From assembly GCA_028283655.1 (NCBI GenBank), contig JAPWKE010000003.1, forward strand, positions 2,914,001-2,978,000: a DNA stretch of 64,000 bases, read 5' to 3'. Positions within the stretch are counted from its first letter, which is position 1; each line of letters opens with the position of its first letter. A model generated the notes under the pieces. It searched no databases. It worked only from the letters and a program-made list of their open reading frames with translations, and was not told the DNA's origin. The translations under genes were made by a program, and so were the position numbers. The DNA is from Acidobacteriaceae bacterium. GTDB taxonomy: Bacteria; Acidobacteriota; Terriglobia; Terriglobales; Acidobacteriaceae. Below, piece by piece: positions 60,029 to 64,000 of the stretch.

Positions 60029-62398
60029 TTACGGGAGGACAACCGGCCCGATGAGCGGGGTTTTGACCGGGACAGCCGGGCCGATGAACTCCGTCAGCGT
60101 GTTACTGCCGAAGCTGGCAACCCAGAGATTGCCCGATTGGTCGATGGCGATGCCAAAGGCTTCGAGCAGGTCGGCGTCCGGCGCAAAGCCGCTTGTGCCG
60201 GAGATCGCCTGGCCGGGCGTGGCAGTGCTTGCGCCAGCCACTGCGGAGATGCCGGGGGCACGGTAGTTCGAGATCCACGGCGTACCGCCACCGTCGATGG
60301 CGATGCCCTGCGGATGCGTGACGCCGGCACCGGCGTAGCCCGTGGAGCCGGAGACGACCGTACCTGCGCTGGAGACAAGGCCGATCGTATCGCCGTAGTA
60401 GTTGGCGGTCCAGACGTTGTCCTTTGCGTCGATAGCGACGGCACTGGGACCGCGGCCGACGGTGTAGCTGACGAAGGAAGAGCCGTCCGCGGCAACGCGG
60501 ACGACCGTGGAGTCGGACTGATTGGTGACCCAGCCGCGACGCTGTGAGTCGACCGCTACAGCGACCGGGAAGATGAACTGCGCGGTGGTGTAGCCTTCGG
60601 TGCCGGAGAGCGGAGTGCCGCTGTTGTCCAGCAGCGTGAGGTGCGAGTTGCCATAGTCAACGACCCAGGCGACGCCCGTGGTGTCATGCGCAACGGAAAT
60701 CGGGAAGTTGAGGCCTCCGGAGGTGTACGGCGACCCCGTGCCGATGGCTCCGGCAGAGGTGAAGACCGAGACGGTACCTATACCGCTGGGACCACCTTCT
60801 TCGTTCGCCACCCAGAGCGAGTCGTTCTTATCGACCGCTGCTCCGTAGGAGTTCTCCAGGCTGTTTCCGGTGAGTCCGGAGGAGAAGACAGCGGAACCGG
60901 TATTGGTGAAGAGACTGGCGACCGCAAAGTAATTCGCAACCCAAACACGGCCGAGGGAGTCGATGGTGACCGTGGTCGGGTTGCTCATGCCGCCGCCGCT
61001 GTAGGTGCACCAGAGCATCCAGTCAGAGGGCTGCGTTGTGGACTGCGGCGCGTAGGTGCTGAGGCCAGAGGCCAACGCGTACATCGCCCCGGTGTCGAGG
61101 CCGGGGTTCTTCGCCAGGTTCAGAATCGCGTCGAGGGTGTTGGTGGGCGCGAGGCCGTTGACCGTCGCCGCAGAGTAAAACGACGAGCAAGCCGTGCCGG
61201 TGGGGCTGGTAGCGGTCAGGCAGGCGTTCATTACGTTCGCCAGCAGGTTCATCTTCTGCGTGGGAGCGACACCGTTGGAGGGGAAGTTCGCACCGGGCAG
61301 CGTGCCGCTGGCAGGGTTTGCCAGGTTCTGGAAGGTATTCGACGCCAGAGTAATGCCGCTGAGGTTCGTCGAAGTCGCACCCATCTTCGCTCCAGCCGTG
61401 AGGAACTGCTGGAAGGCGTAGGCCGAGGCCACGGTCGAAGCTTCGTTTATGACCAGCGACGAGGTCGTCGCGATGTTGGAGCAGGCACCGACCGAGGACA
61501 TCAGCACCGATCCGGTATTGGTGACCGCCGAGGTCGAGCCGACCTTGCCACCCGTGGCAACAAAGTAGGTGATCGCCGTAGGCGAAGGGCAGGTGTAGGA
61601 AGCGGTGCTCAGATCAAAGGCACCGCTGGCGTCCGTCGCAAGCGGGGTGGTGAGCAGCGCGGTGGGTGCCAGACCGTTGCCAGTAGTTCCGGCTGCGTAG
61701 ATCTGCACGCTCGCGCCGATAACAGGCGACGTTCCAGCGATGACGCCGGTGTAGGGGGAGGCGTTGATCGTCAGGCTGACGGTTCCGGTTCCGCTCTCTA
61801 CGGGGTTGGTGGAGTCTGTCACTTTCACGGCAATGCTGTACGTTCCGGCTGCGGTGGGGATTCCCGAAAGCGTGCAGCCGCTGGCGAAGGAGAGGCCACC
61901 GGGGTAAGACCCCGACGCGAGCGAGCAGGTGTAGGGAGAGGTTCCCTGGGTGACCGTGAGCGCAGAGCTGTACTTTGTTCCAACCGCGCCAGCAGGCAAT
62001 GTCGTCGTCGTAATGATGGGCGGAGCCGGGTTGACCAGAATGCTGATCGTCGCGGTGCTGGTGAGCGTCGGCGAGGACGAGTCAGAGACAGAAACCGTAA
62101 AGGAGGAAGAACCCGCAACGAGTGGTGTTCCGCTGATGACGCAGCCGCTGCTCACCACCAGACCGCTGGGGGCTGCTCCCGAAGAAACCGTACAGGTGTA
62201 GGCAGCCTTTCCACCGCTGATCACGATGGCCTGGCTATAGGCCTGGGTCGCGATACCTGTGGCATAGGCTCCGCCGGTAACGGTGAGCGGAGTCGTCGGC
62301 GTGGTGGTGCTCGACGTACTACCGGAGCAACCGGTGAGAAGCACGGCGACAGGAACGAGGGAGGATACGACCCGCAGGAAGGTACGGCAAGAAAGCAT
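60029..62398 (-). CDS. Secreted Ig-like and NHL-repeat lipoprotein
   Basis: 789 residues from the ATG at 62396-62398 (MLSCRTFLRVVSSLVPVAVLLTGC), with a lipobox LLTGC (Cys24); a longer frame upstream is rejected. Two putative Ig-like (BACON or Ig) beta domains (ITGGAYATGIATQAYSQAIVISGG and ITTTTLPAGAVGTKYSSALTVTQG regions, about 35-220), an Ala/Thr/Ser-rich region with SVGACSNIATTSSLVINEASTVASAYAF, and C-terminal NHL-like blades (IDSLGRVWVANY, VDKNDSLWVANEEG, VDSQRRGWVTNQSD, IDAKDNVWTANYYGD). Ends FIGPAVPVKTPLIGPVV. The middle and propeller parts match the lipoprotein at 19896, so they are paralogues. Probably surface-exposed. Confidence 0.82.
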   Translation of the reverse strand: MLSCRTFLRVVSSLVPVAVLLTGCSGSTSSTTTPTTPLTVTGGAYATGIATQAYSQAIVISGGKAAYTCTVSSGAAPSGLVVSSGCVISGTPLVAGSSSFTVSVSDSSSPTLTSTATISILVNPAPPIITTTTLPAGAVGTKYSSALTVTQGTSPYTCSLASGSYPGGLSFASGCTLSGIPTAAGTYSIAVKVTDSTNPVESGTGTVSLTINASPYTGVIAGTSPVIGASVQIYAAGTTGNGLAPTALLTTPLATDASGAFDLSTASYTCPSPTAITYFVATGGKVGSTSAVTNTGSVLMSSVGACSNIATTSSLVINEASTVASAYAFQQFLTAGAKMGATSTNLSGITLASNTFQNLANPASGTLPGANFPSNGVAPTQKMNLLANVMNACLTATSPTGTACSSFYSAATVNGLAPTNTLDAILNLAKNPGLDTGAMYALASGLSTYAPQSTTQPSDWMLWCTYSGGGMSNPTTVTIDSLGRVWVANYFAVASLFTNTGSAVFSSGLTGNSLENSYGAAVDKNDSLWVANEEGGPSGIGTVSVFTSAGAIGTGSPYTSGGLNFPISVAHDTTGVAWVVDYGNSHLTLLDNSGTPLSGTEGYTTAQFIFPVAVAVDSQRRGWVTNQSDSTVVRVAADGSSFVSYTVGRGPSAVAIDAKDNVWTANYYGDTIGLVSSAGTVVSGSTGYAGAGVTHPQGIAIDGGGTPWISNYRAPGISAVAGASTATPGQAISGTSGFAPDADLLEAFGIAIDQSGNLWVASFGSNTLTEFIGPAVPVKTPLIGPVVLP

Positions 62399-62486
62399 GT
62401 GGCACCTGGTGTAAAGCTGAATCAACCGCGACACGCAGCCGCAGAGGTTCTGGAAGTTTGCGATGAGGCTATCACGCCTCGCAAGC

Positions 62487-64000
62487 TCAACGATAGGGTG
62501 CGGTGAAGTCATTCAGCCGTGCGGCGGCAAGAAATTGCCGCAAATTCTGGGTCAATTCTGCCCGGGCCCGGTCGGGGGCCATCGCCGTATCCGTCGTTTC
62601 CGTACGCAGAAGCACCGGCATCACCCGGTTGGGGTCCTGCTCCAGAAGCGCATGGGTATCCGGATGGCTATAGACCAGGCCGAAGTGGCGGGCAGGCGAA
62701 GAGTGCTGGCCACAGCTTCCGTTTTCGCAAAGCGTTGTGGCCTCAAGGTACTGCGTGGCACCGTCGTTGAAGAAAGAGCCGACGAAGGCTGCTTCGCCAG
62801 CGGCTGTGCGCAGCGGAAGGTCCCCATGCCAGAGCCAGTCTTCCCCGCGCGCGGAGTGGCAGATCAGCGTGTCATGCGCTCCGAGAACCGGAGAGATCCC
62901 TACAGAGACCACCGGGCCACCACCGACAGGCGTGTAATCGGCCCAGTAGAAGATCAGTGGCCCGGTCACAAGGTACTCGTTCCACTCCCGGCTTAGCTTC
63001 CAGTCGCCGATCTGCTTCGGGAAGTTGCCGAGAGCTTTGGGGTCATTCACTACATTCTTGTGGCCGCGTTCCGCGATCAGAGCGCGGGCGTAAGAGATAC
63101 TGCCCACCGCGAAGATAAGCAGTAGAGCGGTAAAACGCACCAGGAAAGACGAAGTCGATACGCGCTCGCTGCGCGGCTCGGAGCGAACAGGCAAAGGCGG
63201 AGGACGAAGATCGCCCGTCGCGCTGAAGCGGCGAACAAGCGAGAAAAAGAGCGTCGTCGCAAAGAAGAAGAGGCAGGCCCCGATGATGTAGTCGCCCATC
63301 TCGGCTCGGTTCTGCAGCCAGGTGATGTGCAACGCCACAATGTAATACAGCACCAGAACGCACAGGCGAACGAGGTTGAACACGTAGCCGAGCAGGATGG
63401 CGCAGAGCGTCACCATCACGATGACCCGCGTGCGGAAGCGGTAGACGTATCCCGCGATCAGCGCGATGAAGCCCATCGTGATGGAGCCGCGGATGCCGTT
63501 GCAGCCCGGAGCGATGAACATGCCGAAGTCCGGCGTAAACATCAGGCGGAGTTGATCGGGCGAGAGCTTCTGCCCCAGGGCGTGGGCGAAGCCGCGGGCG
63601 ATTGCCGCAGAGGCATGCTGCAGCGGCAGATCCACCACGAGATTAAACGTGTGCGGAACCGGGTTTACAAACCAGGTGAGCAGGATAGGAAACAGCGCGG
63701 CGCGGTACAGCCGGGTCCCGCCAAAAAGCAGAACGACGCCCGAGGTGTACGCCAGCGCAACCAGCGAGTGTGGCGGCAGAAAGATCGCCCAGGATGGCGA
63801 AAGGATAAGCTCCAGGACCGCGTGGTCACGAACGTGAACCAGCACGATGGTGGCCACAAGAACGACCAGCCCCCACCAGGTGCCACGCATCTCCCAGTCC
63901 AGCGAACGCCAGGCACGCAGGATGAGGATAAGGCTGACCACCGGGATAAAGGCGCCAATGGACTTCAGCGGATCTGTAAGCCAGAGCGCCCACAGATAAC
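62487..64000 (-). CDS. Exosortase fused to EpsI-like domain, N-terminus cut by window edge
   Basis: Open frame runs off the right edge (the in-frame text continues upstream of the apparent GTG at 63941 as ...LWLTDPLKSIGAFIPVV), so the true start is outside. The membrane part is exosortase: about seven helices, the active-site Cys in FIAPGCNGIRGSITMGFI and the conserved Arg in GYVFNLVRLCVLVLYYI. The His that normally follows 20-25 residues later is not seen at the expected place (region NRAEMGDYIIG). The C-terminal 200 residues are an EpsI/DUF3485-like periplasmic domain (NFPKQIGDWKLSREWNEYL; SPVLGAHDTLICHSARGEDW). Exosortases cut PEP-CTERM-like tails and link to exopolysaccharide. This layout resembles the acidobacterial exosortase J type. 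Confidence 0.83.
   Translation of the reverse strand, partial: YLWALWLTDPLKSIGAFIPVVSLILILRAWRSLDWEMRGTWWGLVVLVATIVLVHVRDHAVLELILSPSWAIFLPPHSLVALAYTSGVVLLFGGTRLYRAALFPILLTWFVNPVPHTFNLVVDLPLQHASAAIARGFAHALGQKLSPDQLRLMFTPDFGMFIAPGCNGIRGSITMGFIALIAGYVYRFRTRVIVMVTLCAILLGYVFNLVRLCVLVLYYIVALHITWLQNRAEMGDYIIGACLFFFATTLFFSLVRRFSATGDLRPPPLPVRSEPRSERVSTSSFLVRFTALLLIFAVGSISYARALIAERGHKNVVNDPKALGNFPKQIGDWKLSREWNEYLVTGPLIFYWADYTPVGGGPVVSVGISPVLGAHDTLICHSARGEDWLWHGDLPLRTAAGEAAFVGSFFNDGATQYLEATTLCENGSCGQHSSPARHFGLVYSHPDTHALLEQDPNRVMPVLLRTETTDTAMAPDRARAELTQNLRQFLAAARLNDFTAPYR

Noticed and set aside
1-64000. Insertion sequence, prophage, tRNA or rRNA
   Set aside because: No transposase, integrase, phage structural gene, tRNA cloverleaf or rRNA segment was recognised on either strand.

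Overview
The window looks like a chromosome segment from an acidobacterium of the class Terriglobia (Terriglobus, Granulicella or Edaphobacter type). It is GC-rich. It carries two very large Oar-like TonB-dependent receptors with an N-terminal carboxypeptidase-regulatory domain, a lipoprotein pair with NHL-like repeats, an exosortase fused to an EpsI-like domain, many ATP-binding histidine kinases, and short palindromic or tandem repeats between genes. This placement comes from recognising gene families by eye, not from a database search.

Layout. 1-2010: an RtcB RNA ligase cut by the left edge, a RelE-type toxin-antitoxin pair, and a small zinc-ribbon protein. 2085-5360: translation operon rplM-rpsI-rpsB-tsf (minus strand) with structured junctions. 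5419-15566: two Oar-like receptors, a divergent TonB-domain protein, a membrane glycosyltransferase with a 44-residue ORF in front of it, and a frameshifted dienelactone hydrolase. 15805-19711: DUF2237 protein and a histidine kinase / response regulator / hybrid kinase cluster. 19896-24854: beta-propeller lipoprotein, ABC-F ATPase, GAF histidine kinase. 25025-28058: a 32-residue membrane mini-protein, an SDR oxidoreductase under a palindromic operator, an ArsR regulator, an intradiol-dioxygenase-like lipoprotein and a VIT-family transporter. 28154-36778: GH15 glucoamylase, DUF3857/transglutaminase/TPR protein, superoxide dismutase, TPR protein.

36901-44072 is a tripartite efflux operon (RND pump, adaptor, outer-membrane factor) in which the outer-membrane gene is frameshifted. 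44534-59825 is mostly housekeeping: a truncated UvrC-like protein, rpe, a BamD-like lipoprotein, valS, birA, coaX, a conserved unknown coupled to rlmD, and comEC. 60029-64000 (minus) holds a second NHL/Ig lipoprotein, paralogous to the one at 19896, and the exosortase-EpsI gene cut by the right edge.

No tRNA, rRNA, CRISPR array, prophage or insertion sequence was seen. The least explained material is small: candidate mini-proteins (10851, 25025, 52390), the overlapping palindromes in front of the SDR gene, the recurring intergenic element built on the 15-mer TACGCTCTACACTCT, and the UvrC-like protein with an apparently degenerate nuclease motif. Two genes are broken by single frameshifts, which may be real or may be assembly errors. 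I saw no clear multi-gene novel system.
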